64,000 nt of DNA from JACDBZ01 sp038233215 (GTDB lineage Bacteria > Chloroflexota > Limnocylindria > QHBO01), in contig JBBSML010000003.1 in the NCBI GenBank assembly GCA_038233215.1, positions 68,712 to 132,711 of the forward strand, in the 5' to 3' direction. A program made the position numbers and the translations under genes. How positions within the stretch are numbered: position 1 is the stretch's first letter; each line of letters starts with the position of its first letter. This document shows, in pieces, positions 49,142 to 58,135 of the stretch. The notes beneath the pieces were generated by a model that had not been told where the DNA came from, did no database searches, and was given only the letters and a program-made list of their open reading frames with translations.

Positions 49142-49678
49142 TCAGGCTGCGCTGACGCCATCGATGGCGCGCCCGGCGCGCCCGAGGATGAGGTCGACAA
49201 GGTCGACGTACGGCAGCACGGCCGCTGGATCACGCCAATGGTGCAGGCTCAGCGTCGAGACCGCGGCGTCGATGCTGCCGTCCGCTAACGGCAGCTGAGC
49301 CGCGTCCGACACCTGGAAGTCGACGCGCTCACTGACTCCCGCCTCGGCCGCCCGCTGCGCAGCCGTGCGCAACATCTCAGGGGCGAGATCGATGCCGAGG
49401 ACACGGCAGCTCGGACAGCGGCCGGCGATCTCGACTGCCAAGGCCCCTGGGCCGGTGCCGACATCGAGAATAAGGCCCGGCCGGCTGGCGACCTCCTCGG
49501 CTACCCGGCGGTGCAACGGGGCGAGGATGCGAGGGGCAATGGCGCCATATACGCCGGCGCCGCGCGGTGAGAACAGCTCGAGTCGTTGATCGACCCAGCG
49601 GATCGCGCCGGCGATCCGCTCGCCGCCCAGCGCACGCAGCACAATCGCGACGGTGGCGAGCCTGATGAGCCAGCCCAT
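49142..49678 (-). CDS. SAM-dependent methyltransferase, truncated
   Basis: A 178-residue class I methyltransferase: LILDVGTGPGALAVEIAGRC (SAM-binding motif I), VLGIDLAPEMLRTA (motif II), VDFQVSDAAQLPLADGSIDA and VSTLSLHHWRDPAAVL. The usual C-terminal strands (RVLRPGG...) are replaced by a short unrelated end, so the gene was probably cut by a frameshift or deletion after motif post-I. It starts immediately at the stop codon of the copper-protein gene. The 225 bp between it and the Cys-rich gene hold nothing I can name. Confidence 0.7.
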   Translation of the reverse strand: MGWLIRLATVAIVLRALGGERIAGAIRWVDQRLELFSPRGAGVYGAIAPRILAPLHRRVAEEVASRPGLILDVGTGPGALAVEIAGRCPSCRVLGIDLAPEMLRTAAQRAAEAGVSERVDFQVSDAAQLPLADGSIDAAVSTLSLHHWRDPAAVLPYVDLVDLILGRAGRAIDGVSAA

Positions 49679-50086
<408 letters not shown>

Positions 50087-50189
50087 CGGAATTTCCCCTC
50101 GTGCTACGGTGGGTCAGGCCGGTCTGCCGGCATGGCACTACACTGCCGTAGCAGGTTTCGCACCAGAAGGGGCAGGGAGCGACAGCAGC

Positions 50190-50927
50190 ATGGAACTGAG
50201 CCTCGGTTTGGCCTTCGCCGCCGGCGTGCTGTCGTTTGTCTCCCCTTGTGTGCTGGCCCTCGTACCGGTCTACCTCGCCTACCTGGGGGAAACCGTCGCG
50301 GCGCTCGGCAGCCCGCCGAATGTCGCGGCCAGTGGGGCCGCCGCCCGGACCGGCGTCATCGATCGTCCCGTCGTTGGCCAGGTCCTGCTCTTCACGCTGT
50401 CATTCTCCGCGATCTTCGTATTACTGGGCGTGTCGATCGGACTGCTGGGAGCGAACGTGTTCCGGCTCGTCCCCTACGCCCGCGAGGCGACCGGCCTGCT
50501 GGTGATCCTCATGGGTCTCGCGGTCACCGGCGCGTTCGGTCCGGTGCTCTCGCGCGTGAACGTCGGCCTTCGCCTCGAGTCACTGCCGAATGGGCGCTCC
50601 GCGCGCTCGATCGCGCTCGGCGCACTTTTCGCGCTGGGCTGGAGCCCGTGCATCGGGCCGGTGCTGGGCGCGATCCTGACGATGGGTGCCTCGAGCCAGG
50701 ACGTCGGTGTGGCCGCCCTCCTGCTTTCCTTCTACTCACTCGGACTGGCGACGCCATTCGTGCTCGCCGCGGTCGCGCTCCCCCAGCTGCGTCCAGTCAT
50801 GTCAGGTCTGCGGCGTTGGCATCGGCCGGTCGAGATCAGCGCCGGCCTGTTCATTGTGGGCATGGGGATCCTGATCTACCTCAATGCCTTCAGCCGCATG
50901 GCCAGCCTCTTCACGTGGACCATCTGA
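50190..50927 (+). CDS. ccdA: CcdA-type cytochrome c biogenesis membrane protein
   Basis: A 245-residue protein with six membrane helices. The two redox Cys are in SFVSPCVLALVPVYLAYLG and GWSPCIGPVLGAILTMGASS, one at the start of each three-helix half, as in CcdA. It carries electrons from cytosolic thioredoxin across the membrane to reduce apocytochrome c Cys. ATG 50190 follows GGGAGC. It heads a run of cytochrome c maturation genes. Confidence 0.9.
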   Translation: MELSLGLAFAAGVLSFVSPCVLALVPVYLAYLGETVAALGSPPNVAASGAAARTGVIDRPVVGQVLLFTLSFSAIFVLLGVSIGLLGANVFRLVPYAREATGLLVILMGLAVTGAFGPVLSRVNVGLRLESLPNGRSARSIALGALFALGWSPCIGPVLGAILTMGASSQDVGVAALLLSFYSLGLATPFVLAAVALPQLRPVMSGLRRWHRPVEISAGLFIVGMGILIYLNAFSRMASLFTWTI

Positions 50928-51003
50928 AGCCGATGGCGACCCGCAACCGCGAACCGTCGGTGACCGTCTTGACTCGCATGGACCCCATGACGAGCTGCGC
51001 CAC

Positions 51004-51873
51004 ATGCTGATCGTTGCGCCCGCCTTGCTCTTGGCGGCACTGCTCAGTCTGATGGGAGCGGTGGTCATCGGCCTGCTGTCTGCTCTGTGGGCCGAGCTGC
51101 AGCCGGCGACCGCCGAGGACACCGGTGCGCTCCCCGACCCTCGCGCCAACGCGTCACTGGCTTCGATCGCCCACGCCGCGGTCTCCCTGTGCCTGGCGCT
51201 GCTGGTAGCGGCCCTTATCCTCCGCGCCGTCGTCACCGGCCATGCGCCGTGGTCGAACATGTACGAATTCAACCAGGCCTTCGCGGCCGCCATCCTGGCC
51301 GGCTACCTCGGCCTCGAGCGCCGGCTGCCGATCCGCTCGCTGGCGCCGCTGGTCGCCGTGCCGGCGGCTGGCCTGGTCGCCTACAGCCTGACGCTACGTG
51401 CCGAGGTCGTCCCCCTGCCGCCGGCGCTTCAGACGCCGTTCTTCCTCACCGTCCACGTCGGCAGCGCCATGCTGGCCTACGGCATTGCCGCCATCGGCGG
51501 CGCGGCAGCCGTGGGCGAGCTCATGCAACGTTGGCGCGGCGATCGGCTCGCCTGGCTGCCGACGGCGGCCGTGTGTCGGACCGCCTCCTACCGCAGCGTG
51601 ATGCTCGGCATGCCGGTGCTGACGCTGGCCATCGTCCTCGGCGCGGTGTGGGCCAACATGGCGTGGCGCTCGTACTGGAACAACGATCCCAAGGAGCTCG
51701 CGGCGGCCACCACCTGGCTGGTGTATGCCGCCTACCTGCATCTCGCCGGGCGTCGGGACCGTTGGGGGGCATCGGCCCCCTGGTTCCTGCTCGCCGGCTT
51801 CGGCGCCGTCCTGTTCACCTACCTGGCCGCCAACCTGGTGATCCCCGGGCAGCACAGCTATTCCGGGATCTGA
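51004..51873 (+). CDS. ccsB: Cytochrome c biogenesis protein CcsB (CcsA family)
   Basis: A 289-residue membrane protein with eight helices and the family's heme-handling WWD-type motif in WANMAWRSYWNNDPKELAA. Conserved His positions occur in FLTVHVGSAMLAYG and in the C-terminal QHSY. It works with ResB to deliver heme to apocytochrome c (system II). The start ATG was chosen at the first hydrophobic helix. Confidence 0.88.
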   Translation: MLIVAPALLLAALLSLMGAVVIGLLSALWAELQPATAEDTGALPDPRANASLASIAHAAVSLCLALLVAALILRAVVTGHAPWSNMYEFNQAFAAAILAGYLGLERRLPIRSLAPLVAVPAAGLVAYSLTLRAEVVPLPPALQTPFFLTVHVGSAMLAYGIAAIGGAAAVGELMQRWRGDRLAWLPTAAVCRTASYRSVMLGMPVLTLAIVLGAVWANMAWRSYWNNDPKELAAATTWLVYAAYLHLAGRRDRWGASAPWFLLAGFGAVLFTYLAANLVIPGQHSYSGI

Positions 51874-51886
51874 GTAGGCCGGCCCG

Positions 51887-53167
51887 ATGGCTCACAGTCT
51901 CAGCCGCAGCCGTCAGGCGGGACTCGATCGCCTTGCGCGCCTCGCCGATCGGCTGCTGCGCGCGATTGGCGATGCGCGACTCGGCGTCGCTCTGCTTGTC
52001 GCGGCCGGGGTCGCCAACCTGCTGGCGGCCGCGCGTGCGGACTGGCGCTGGCTGCTCGACAGCCCGCCGTATCTGACCGTGGTGGGCGCAATCCTCATCA
52101 CCGGCGTGGCCGCAGTGGCGGTGCGCATCCCGCCCGTCGTCCGCGAGTGGCTGCACCCCGTCCCGCTCGCCAATAGCCGGGACGTGTTAGCAACCGACGT
52201 GCCGCTCACCACCCAGCTGACGGGAGCAGAGCGCGCCCACATGCTCGGAGCCCTTCGCTCGGCGGGTTACCGGCTCTCCGAGAACACCACGCCAACGAGC
52301 TGGCTGGTCGCCGGCACGCGGCGCGGCTGGTCGCGCTTCTCTGCGATCGCCAGCCACCTCAGCCTTGTGCTCCTCGTTGTAGGTGGCGCATTGGGCACGG
52401 CGTTCGCCGAGGAGACCCGCTTCGGCCTGTTCCCCGGCGAACAGTCGTTGCTCGCCGGGCCTCGCCCGGCGGCGACCTCGGCGGTGCGCTTCGACGGGCT
52501 CGATGCTACGTTCGACGAGCGCGGCCGGCCACTGCGCTTCGATACGCGGGTCACCTTCATCCACGCCGGAGACGTCGTCCGATCGCAGGTGCTGCAGGTC
52601 AACGATCCAGGCTCCTTCGACGGGTACCTGGTCCACGCCTGGACCTACGGCCCGGCCGTCGAGCTGCGGGTCGAGGATCTCGGTGGCCGCACCCTATTCG
52701 ATGGCTGGGTGGCTCTGGGTGGTTCCGCGTCCAGCAGCCGCGCGCCTTTCGTGGAGCTGCCGTCGCTGGGCGCGACGATCGGCGTCGAGATCGCGAATGC
52801 CGATGCCAACTTGGCACGCCTGATCATTGCTGGTGAGCACGGCGTGAGCGACACGACCGTCCTGGGTCCGGGCGAGCGCCGTCGACTTGGAAACACCCTG
52901 GCCAGCCTCCGCGGCTTCGCCACGTACGTCACCTTTCTCAGCCGCCGCGACCCGGGCATGGGCATCCTGTTCGCGGGTGGCTTCCTGCTCGCGGGCTCGC
53001 AGGCGATCGCCTTCTATCTTCCCCGCCGCCGGCTCGACCTCCGCCCGGTCACAGGTCGGCTCATCGTGCGGGTACGTGGCGAACGCTTCGACGACGCCCA
53101 GCCTGAGCTGCAGCGCGTGGCGCGCATCGTCGAGCGAGCGCTGTCAGAGCGCGGCGGTGGCGGATGA
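51887..53167 (+). CDS. resB: Cytochrome c biogenesis protein ResB/Ccs1
   Basis: A 426-residue protein: three N-terminal membrane helices (LGVALLVAAGVANLLAAARA, VVGAILITGVAAVAVRIPPV, IASHLSLVLLVVGGALGTAF), a large extracytoplasmic domain (QVLQVNDPGSFDGYLVHAWT), and a last helix near residue 365 (GILFAGGFLLAGSQAIAFYL). The usual system II partner of CcsB. The gene lies 13 bp after ccsB and overlaps the thioredoxin gene by 4 bp. Confidence 0.85.
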   Translation: MAHSLSRSRQAGLDRLARLADRLLRAIGDARLGVALLVAAGVANLLAAARADWRWLLDSPPYLTVVGAILITGVAAVAVRIPPVVREWLHPVPLANSRDVLATDVPLTTQLTGAERAHMLGALRSAGYRLSENTTPTSWLVAGTRRGWSRFSAIASHLSLVLLVVGGALGTAFAEETRFGLFPGEQSLLAGPRPAATSAVRFDGLDATFDERGRPLRFDTRVTFIHAGDVVRSQVLQVNDPGSFDGYLVHAWTYGPAVELRVEDLGGRTLFDGWVALGGSASSSRAPFVELPSLGATIGVEIANADANLARLIIAGEHGVSDTTVLGPGERRRLGNTLASLRGFATYVTFLSRRDPGMGILFAGGFLLAGSQAIAFYLPRRRLDLRPVTGRLIVRVRGERFDDAQPELQRVARIVERALSERGGGG

Positions 53168-53742
53168 GCGCGTCCGCCGGTCGGCCCCTACGTCGCAGCC
53201 AGCGCGCGTCGCTGCTGTGGGTATCCGGCCTGCTGGCCCTCACCGCCCTCCTGCTGGTGCTCGTGTTTCTGCCGCTCGGCCGCGCGTCCTCAACCGGTCG
53301 CGGCAGCCTCGTCGGTAGGCCAGCACCGGTCCTCGAGGCCGTCGACCTGGCGGGCAAGCGCTGGACCATGACGGAGGCCGAGGGCCGGTTGATCTGGATC
53401 AACTTCTGGGCGACCTGGTGCCCTCCCTGCCGCAACGAGATGCCAATGATGCAACGCCTGGCCGAGGCGTATGGTGATCGGCTCCTCATTCTCGGTGTGG
53501 ATTACGGCGAGGAGCCCGGCGCCGTGCGCGACTTCGTCGACCGCTACGGCATCACCTATCCCATCCTGCTGGACCCGAGCCTCGAGAACTTCTTCCGCTG
53601 GAGCCCGGTGTTCGGGCTGCCGCGCCATTATTTTGTCGACTCGCGCGGCACGATCGTGTACCAGGTGCCCGGTGAGCTTCCGGCGGGCCAGATGGCCGGC
53701 GTGCTCGATGAGCTGCTGGGTCCGGTCGAGCCGACCGACTGA
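53164..53742 (+). CDS. Membrane-anchored thioredoxin-like protein (ResA/TlpA type)
   Basis: A 192-residue protein with an N-terminal anchor (SLLWVSGLLALTALLLVLVF) and a thioredoxin domain with the active site FWATWCPPCRNEMP. The insert GVDYGEEPGAVRDFV and the cis-Pro region GLPRHYFVDSRG are of TlpA type. It would keep the CXXCH motif of apocytochromes c reduced, taking electrons from CcdA. Its ATG overlaps the resB stop. Confidence 0.9.
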   Translation: MSASAGRPLRRSQRASLLWVSGLLALTALLLVLVFLPLGRASSTGRGSLVGRPAPVLEAVDLAGKRWTMTEAEGRLIWINFWATWCPPCRNEMPMMQRLAEAYGDRLLILGVDYGEEPGAVRDFVDRYGITYPILLDPSLENFFRWSPVFGLPRHYFVDSRGTIVYQVPGELPAGQMAGVLDELLGPVEPTD

Positions 53743-53757
53743 CGCGCGGCAGAGTTG

Positions 53758-54462
53758 ATGAGTCTGGATCGAGTCAGCATCGCGTCGGTTGCCGACGACA
53801 AGCAGGTCGCGGCCGCGGTCGACGCCCTGGTGGCCGCCTTCGCTGCGGATCCAGGCTGGTCGGCCCTGCTGCCGGACATGAGAACTCGTCGTTCGGCATT
53901 GGCCGCCGCACTCTCCGGGCTGGTGGCAGACGGCGCGCGCAGAGATTCCCTGCTGGTCGCACGGGTGGACGGAGGTGTGGTCGGGGTCGCCGTTGCATGG
54001 AGGCCCGGCTATCATCCGTCGCCGTTCCGCACCCCACGGTACGTGGTCGCGGCAGCGACGATGCTGAGCGCCGCGCGGCTTGCGACCGTGCCTCTCTGGC
54101 GGCGCATGCAAGCGCTGCGGGCTGCCGACCCCAGGGCAGAGCCGCACTGGCATCTGGCGGTGCTCGGCGTGCGACCTGACGCGCAACATCGTGGCGTAGG
54201 GAGCGCTCTGCTCGAGGCATTCCTTGAGCGCGTCGACAACGCGGGCGGCGTTGCCTACCTCGAGACCAGCCGCCCGGAGCTGGTGGCATGGTACGGCGGC
54301 GTCGACTTTGGGGTACGCCAATGGCTCACCCTTCCCGGCGGCGCGTCTGCGTGGACAATGTGGCGTTCGACAGACTCAGCGCGGCCAGAAGCGGATCCGC
54401 ATCGATCACCCGACGAAGAGGTGGCAGACCGCCAGCCCGATGGCGAGTGCGACAGGCGCTAG
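53758..54462 (+). CDS. GNAT family N-acetyltransferase
   Basis: A 234-residue protein. The acetyl-CoA motif is LAVLGVRPDAQHRGVGSALL, with the C-terminal strand YLETSRPELVAWYGGVDFGV. It belongs to the larger GNATs with an N-terminal helical part. The last 30 residues are Asp/Arg-rich and overlap the convergent M56 gene, so the original end may lie near the motif WTMWRS. Substrate unknown. Confidence 0.75.
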   Translation: MSLDRVSIASVADDKQVAAAVDALVAAFAADPGWSALLPDMRTRRSALAAALSGLVADGARRDSLLVARVDGGVVGVAVAWRPGYHPSPFRTPRYVVAAATMLSAARLATVPLWRRMQALRAADPRAEPHWHLAVLGVRPDAQHRGVGSALLEAFLERVDNAGGVAYLETSRPELVAWYGGVDFGVRQWLTLPGGASAWTMWRSTDSARPEADPHRSPDEEVADRQPDGECDRR

Positions 54463-55134
54463 CCACTCGATGGGGGCCGCGGCCGAACCATCGTCGGGCA
54501 GGCCGACGTCGAGGAGCCGGCGCAGCCGCAGCTCGGCGACGGTGGAAAAGCCGATGCCCAGAGCTGACGTGCTGCGATCGCACTTGAGCATGGCCGATGC
54601 GATCGACGCCGAGCTGGCACCGGCCGCCAGCGCGTAGCGATCGGCCTCGATCTCGAGCTGCGCCATACGTCGCTCAATCCAGTGCTTGATGGCAGGCAGC
54701 CAGCCAAGGAGCCGCGACCAACACAGCAGCGCAAGCCCGCGCAAGGGTGCTCGTGTGCGACGGTGATGCTCCTCGTGCAGCAGGACGGCCTGCAGCTCTT
54801 CGGCATCGAGGACGTCGAGCAGCGCGTTGGAGACAAAGATCGCCGGCCGGATGGGACCCGCCACGAACGCCTCGGGCGCACGGCGAGCGTCGAGCACGTG
54901 CACATGCCGGCCGTGCAGATGGATCGGCCTCGCCACCCGCTCGAGCTGGCGCTGACCGGCAATGGCTGGTCCCGTGCCCTTGGCCAGCAGCATGAGCCAG
55001 CCACCGACGATGGCAGCAACGCCAAGCTCGGCACCCAGCATCGGGTCGCCACCGATAGCGCGAGCGGCGGCAGCGCAGAGGGCCACAGTGACCATCGGCG
55101 CCACCGCCAAGGGGACGAGATGGATGGGACGCAT
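54406..55134 (-). CDS. M56 family membrane metallopeptidase
   Basis: A 242-residue protein with membrane helices at both ends and the zinc motif in LQAVLLHEEHHRRTRAPLRG (HExxH), plus the third-ligand region in EIEADRYALAAG. M56 proteins paired with BlaI-type repressors act as sensor-proteases in the BlaR/MecR manner, cutting or inactivating the repressor. The ATG shares one base with the BlaI stop codon (TGATG). Confidence 0.88.
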   Translation of the reverse strand: MRPIHLVPLAVAPMVTVALCAAAARAIGGDPMLGAELGVAAIVGGWLMLLAKGTGPAIAGQRQLERVARPIHLHGRHVHVLDARRAPEAFVAGPIRPAIFVSNALLDVLDAEELQAVLLHEEHHRRTRAPLRGLALLCWSRLLGWLPAIKHWIERRMAQLEIEADRYALAAGASSASIASAMLKCDRSTSALGIGFSTVAELRLRRLLDVGLPDDGSAAAPIEWLAPVALAIGLAVCHLFVG

Positions 55135-55562
55135 CAGTCCACAGCCTTGCCGGACGGGTCTCGGCCCCCGGAGAGAGCAATCAGCTGCCGTTGCAGCTCG
55201 GGATCGACATCGGCCAGGCGCTCAGCGAAGTGACGCATGGCCGAGGCACCGTAGCGCGCGATGAGGTCGTCGACCGCGCGACCGCTGCTGGCCTCCACAA
55301 GTTCTACCTCCGAAAGCGTGGCCCGGTATACCGCCTCGCGTCCGCGCCGAGAGCGCTCCACCAACCCGCGCTCGCGCAGGCGCGTGAGGATCGTCGTGAC
55401 GGTTGTGTAGGCGGGGGCCCGTTGCTTGCTCGACAGTTGATCGATCAGGGAGCTCAGAGTCGTCTCTGTGTCCGACCACAACACGCGCATGACCTGCGTG
55501 CCGAGTGGACCCAGCACGGCGCCGACCGATGGCTCAACCAAGCGCTGGGTGCGTTTCGTCAC
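55134..55562 (-). CDS. BlaI/MecI/CopY family repressor
   Basis: A 142-residue repressor: winged helix with LGPLGTQVMRVLWSDTETTL and APAYTTVTTILTRLRERGLV, then the dimerisation part VDDLIARYGASAMRHFAERL. No CxC metal hook as in CopY is seen at the C-terminus, so regulation is more likely through the coupled M56 protein. A dyad operator lies 51 bp upstream of its start. Confidence 0.9.
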   Translation of the reverse strand: MTKRTQRLVEPSVGAVLGPLGTQVMRVLWSDTETTLSSLIDQLSSKQRAPAYTTVTTILTRLRERGLVERSRRGREAVYRATLSEVELVEASSGRAVDDLIARYGASAMRHFAERLADVDPELQRQLIALSGGRDPSGKAVD

Positions 55563-55612
55563 GAGCGGAGGCTACCAGACGGCGTCGATCTGAGCGATGC
55601 GCTATCCTCGTT

Positions 55613-55629
55613 CTACGACAGTTGTGTAG
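55613..55629. promoter_or_regulatory. BlaI/CopY-type operator
   Basis: CTACGACAGTTGTGTAG has dyad symmetry with the outer CTAC/GTAG and inner ACA/TGT elements of BlaI/CopY operators (TACA-x-x-TGTA type). It lies between the divergent repressor gene and the membrane/DUF305 operon, so it could control both. Confidence 0.6.
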
Positions 55630-55651
55630 TGATCCCAACATCAGGTGGTGC

Positions 55652-56218
55652 GTGGACTGGCTTTTGGCTGATGGGGCGCAGCCGATCCCCGGCATGGCAG
55701 GTGCCACCGCGGCGGGCCTGTTGGCGGTCAGTGCGTCGGTGCTGCGGAGGCGAGCCGATCGGTTCGACAACTCCGTGCTGTCGGTCTTTCTCAGCGATGC
55801 CGGCACCATGCTGAGTTCGTTGGCCGTCACAGTTGCCGTGGTGTCCGCCGCTCTGGCGTTCGGTGTTGAAGGAGTCGGGCGGCCGCTGTGGCTGATCGTC
55901 GCACTGGCCTGCGTCGCGATCGCCGGCGGGCTCCTGGTGTGGCGCTGGCGAGCGGAGCTGGCGAGTCAGGCCAACCGATACCGGCCGGCGACGCCGACCG
56001 GCGCCCCCGAACGCCGCATCATCTCGACCGCCTGGGAGATCGGCGTCGTGTCCGCGGGTGGGGCGGGATTGTTCACCTACATCGGCACCTCCGACCATCG
56101 ATTTGGCCATCCACTGCACTGGATCCTGGCGGTGCTGGGCGTGCTGCTGGGCTATGCCCTCGGCATCGCCGCCGTCACGCCTCGCTTCCGGCTGCAATCA
56201 CCGACCCGCAAAGCGTAG
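55652..56218 (+). CDS. Membrane protein of the copper-type operon, unknown function
   Basis: A 188-residue protein with five hydrophobic segments (for example AGATAAGLLAVSASVLRRRA, SSLAVTVAVVSAALAFGVEG, GVVSAGGAGLFTYIGTSDHR, HWILAVLGVLLGYALGIAAV). GTG 55652 is preceded by AGGTGG. Conserved-looking His residues (TSDHRFGHPLHW) might bind metal. It is 12 bp before the DUF305 gene. Confidence 0.6.
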   Translation: MDWLLADGAQPIPGMAGATAAGLLAVSASVLRRRADRFDNSVLSVFLSDAGTMLSSLAVTVAVVSAALAFGVEGVGRPLWLIVALACVAIAGGLLVWRWRAELASQANRYRPATPTGAPERRIISTAWEIGVVSAGGAGLFTYIGTSDHRFGHPLHWILAVLGVLLGYALGIAAVTPRFRLQSPTRKA

Positions 56219-56230
56219 GAGCCCCGCACA

Positions 56231-56815
56231 TTGAGACGTATCCCGCACCCGGGCGCAATGCTGGCGCTCGTCGTCCTTGGCACCGTCGCCTCCGCCTGCA
56301 GTGGCATCAGTGGCATCAGTGGCGACGCTTCCATCGATCGCGACTTCATCGACATGATGGTTCCCCACCACGAGTCGGCGATCGCCATGGCTGAGATCGC
56401 CCGGGAGCGTGCCGAACATCCCGAGCTCGAACAGTTGGCCGACGACATCATCGGCGCGCAATCAGCCGAGATCACGCAGCTCAAGGGCTGGCGCGAGAAG
56501 TGGTTCGGCAACTCGGACACACCGTCCATGGAGAAGATGCCGATGCTGCCCGCCATGTCGATGCCGGCCGGACATTCGATGAGCGGCGGCAGGATGGACA
56601 TGACCGGCGAGGCGGATGGCCTTCGTGACGCCGATCCGTTCGACCGGCTGTTCATCGACGCTATGATCCGCCACCACCAGCAGGCGGTGGAAGCGGCTCA
56701 GATCATGCTCGACCAGACGGAGCGCGAGGAGATCCGCCGGCTGGCGGAGGACATCGTCGCGGCGCAGACTCGCGAGATCGAGCAGCTTCGCGAATGGCGC
56801 GCCGCGTGGTATTGA
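56231..56815 (+). CDS. DUF305 lipoprotein
   Basis: A 194-residue lipoprotein: TTG start, signal peptide with lipobox in LVVLGTVASACSG, then two DUF305 halves each with a His pair (DFIDMMVPHHESAIAMAEIA and LFIDAMIRHHQQAVEAAQIM), separated by a Met/His-rich linker (MPMLPAMSMPAGHSM). DUF305 proteins are often found with copper resistance genes, and the Met/His linker fits copper binding outside the membrane. Confidence 0.85.
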   Translation: MRRIPHPGAMLALVVLGTVASACSGISGISGDASIDRDFIDMMVPHHESAIAMAEIARERAEHPELEQLADDIIGAQSAEITQLKGWREKWFGNSDTPSMEKMPMLPAMSMPAGHSMSGGRMDMTGEADGLRDADPFDRLFIDAMIRHHQQAVEAAQIMLDQTEREEIRRLAEDIVAAQTREIEQLREWRAAWY

Positions 56816-56903
56816 GGCGACTGACGAGGCCGTGAAGGTTCAGCATCTCCGTTCATTGGGCCGGGCGCCGGACTTGGGGCTGAGTTCGCGCTAGAGGTCC
56901 AGC

Positions 56904-57842
56904 ATGTCATCATCCAAGCGAAAAACCGGCCGGCGCCGAGGCGGCGCCGCGCGATCTCGCGGGCGGGCGTCCGACTCGCGCGGGATCGGGCGACGCTGGA
57001 TCCTCGCAGTCGGGGCACTCGTGGCGCTGGCGCTGGCAGGGGTCGCAGCCGTGAGTCTTTCCGGTAACGGGGGCGGCGACACCCCGTCCGCCTGGGCAAC
57101 GCTCGGAACCGCGGATGTTCACTCGCTGGCCTTCGACCCTGACGATTCGGCGCATCTGTACTTCGGGCACCATGGCGGACTGCTCGAGTCGCGGGATGGA
57201 GGCCTGTCGTGGCAAGCCGCGACATTAGCCGACGGCGACGCCATGAACGTGCGCACCACCGCCGGCGGCAGGGTGCAGATCGCCGGGCACGATGTGTACA
57301 TGGAGAGCACCGACCGCGGAGCGAGCTGGCAGGACGTGCCGAACGACCTGCCTGGCCTCGATCTTCACGCCTTCGCGGTCGACCCGGCCGATCCAGAGCA
57401 CGCCTGGACGTTCGCGGCCGGCTTCGGCCTGTTCGAGACCTCGGATGGTGGGCGGCGTTGGGAGTTGCGGCAGCCCGGCAACTGGGCCGCTCTGACGGCA
57501 TATCGACAGGATGAATGGACGATCCTGGTGGCGGTGGGACCGGATGGGCTGGTCAGCAGCGCCGATAGCGGCGCCAGCTGGGAGCCGCTGGCGTATCCCG
57601 GCGCTCCGCTCGCTGGCGGCATCGCGGCCGCGAGCGATGGCAGCGCCATATACGCCGCCACCAGCGCCGGACTCAAGCTGTCCCGTGATGGTGGCCGAGC
57701 ATGGGAGGCGACGGGCTTCGATGCCCTCGTGCTCTCGGTGGCGGTGACGCCGGACAATCCCGACAGCGTGGCGGTTGTTGATGAAGCCACCCGCTTCTAC
57801 CGCTCGGCCGACGGTGGCAAGAGCTGGCCCGGCGGCCCGTGA
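56904..57842 (+). CDS. Beta-propeller protein with sialidase-like (BNR) repeats (F510_1955 type)
   Basis: A 312-residue protein with a basic N-terminus, one membrane helix (about residues 30-52, RWILAVGALVALALAGVAAV) and repeated BNR-type motifs (SRDGGLSWQ, STDRGASWQ, TSDGGRRWE, SADSGASWE, SRDGGRAWE, SADGGKSWP). It resembles the F510_1955 family proteins that accompany DUF305 and cytochrome c maturation genes in copper islands. No catalytic sialidase Arg triad is evident, so an enzymatic role is doubtful. Confidence 0.75.
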   Translation: MSSSKRKTGRRRGGAARSRGRASDSRGIGRRWILAVGALVALALAGVAAVSLSGNGGGDTPSAWATLGTADVHSLAFDPDDSAHLYFGHHGGLLESRDGGLSWQAATLADGDAMNVRTTAGGRVQIAGHDVYMESTDRGASWQDVPNDLPGLDLHAFAVDPADPEHAWTFAAGFGLFETSDGGRRWELRQPGNWAALTAYRQDEWTILVAVGPDGLVSSADSGASWEPLAYPGAPLAGGIAAASDGSAIYAATSAGLKLSRDGGRAWEATGFDALVLSVAVTPDNPDSVAVVDEATRFYRSADGGKSWPGGP

Positions 57843-57956
57843 GCTTCCGCGGCCAATTACGCCACCGCCCAGAAGTTCGGAACCGAAAGCACCGCTGCCG
57901 GCGTCACTGGTCCAATTCGCACGCCCATTCCCCTGAACACCGCCGCCCGCGGCCAG

Positions 57957-58109
57957 CGCCTCGCCGTCCTGTTCGACGCGCATTACGACGCGGTGATGGC
58001 CTATGCACGACGCCGCACCAGACAGCTTGCGGACGCCGAGGACGTAGCCTCTGAGACGTTCATCATCGCTTGGCGCCGCCTCAATGACCTGCCGGCGGAC
58101 TACGAACTG
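57957..58109 (+). pseudogene. ECF sigma factor fragment (region 2 only)
   Basis: The frame gives RLAVLFDAHYDAVMAYARRR and DAEDVASETFIIAWRRLNDL then PADYEL, which is sigma-70 region 2 of an ECF factor. It breaks off before region 4 and runs straight into the upstream part of another reading frame. Regions 3/4 (about 100 residues) are missing, so a deletion has joined the start of a sigma gene to the following gene. Confidence 0.6.
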
Positions 58110-58135
58110 TCTGGGCCCGCATCCAGGAGGTCACC

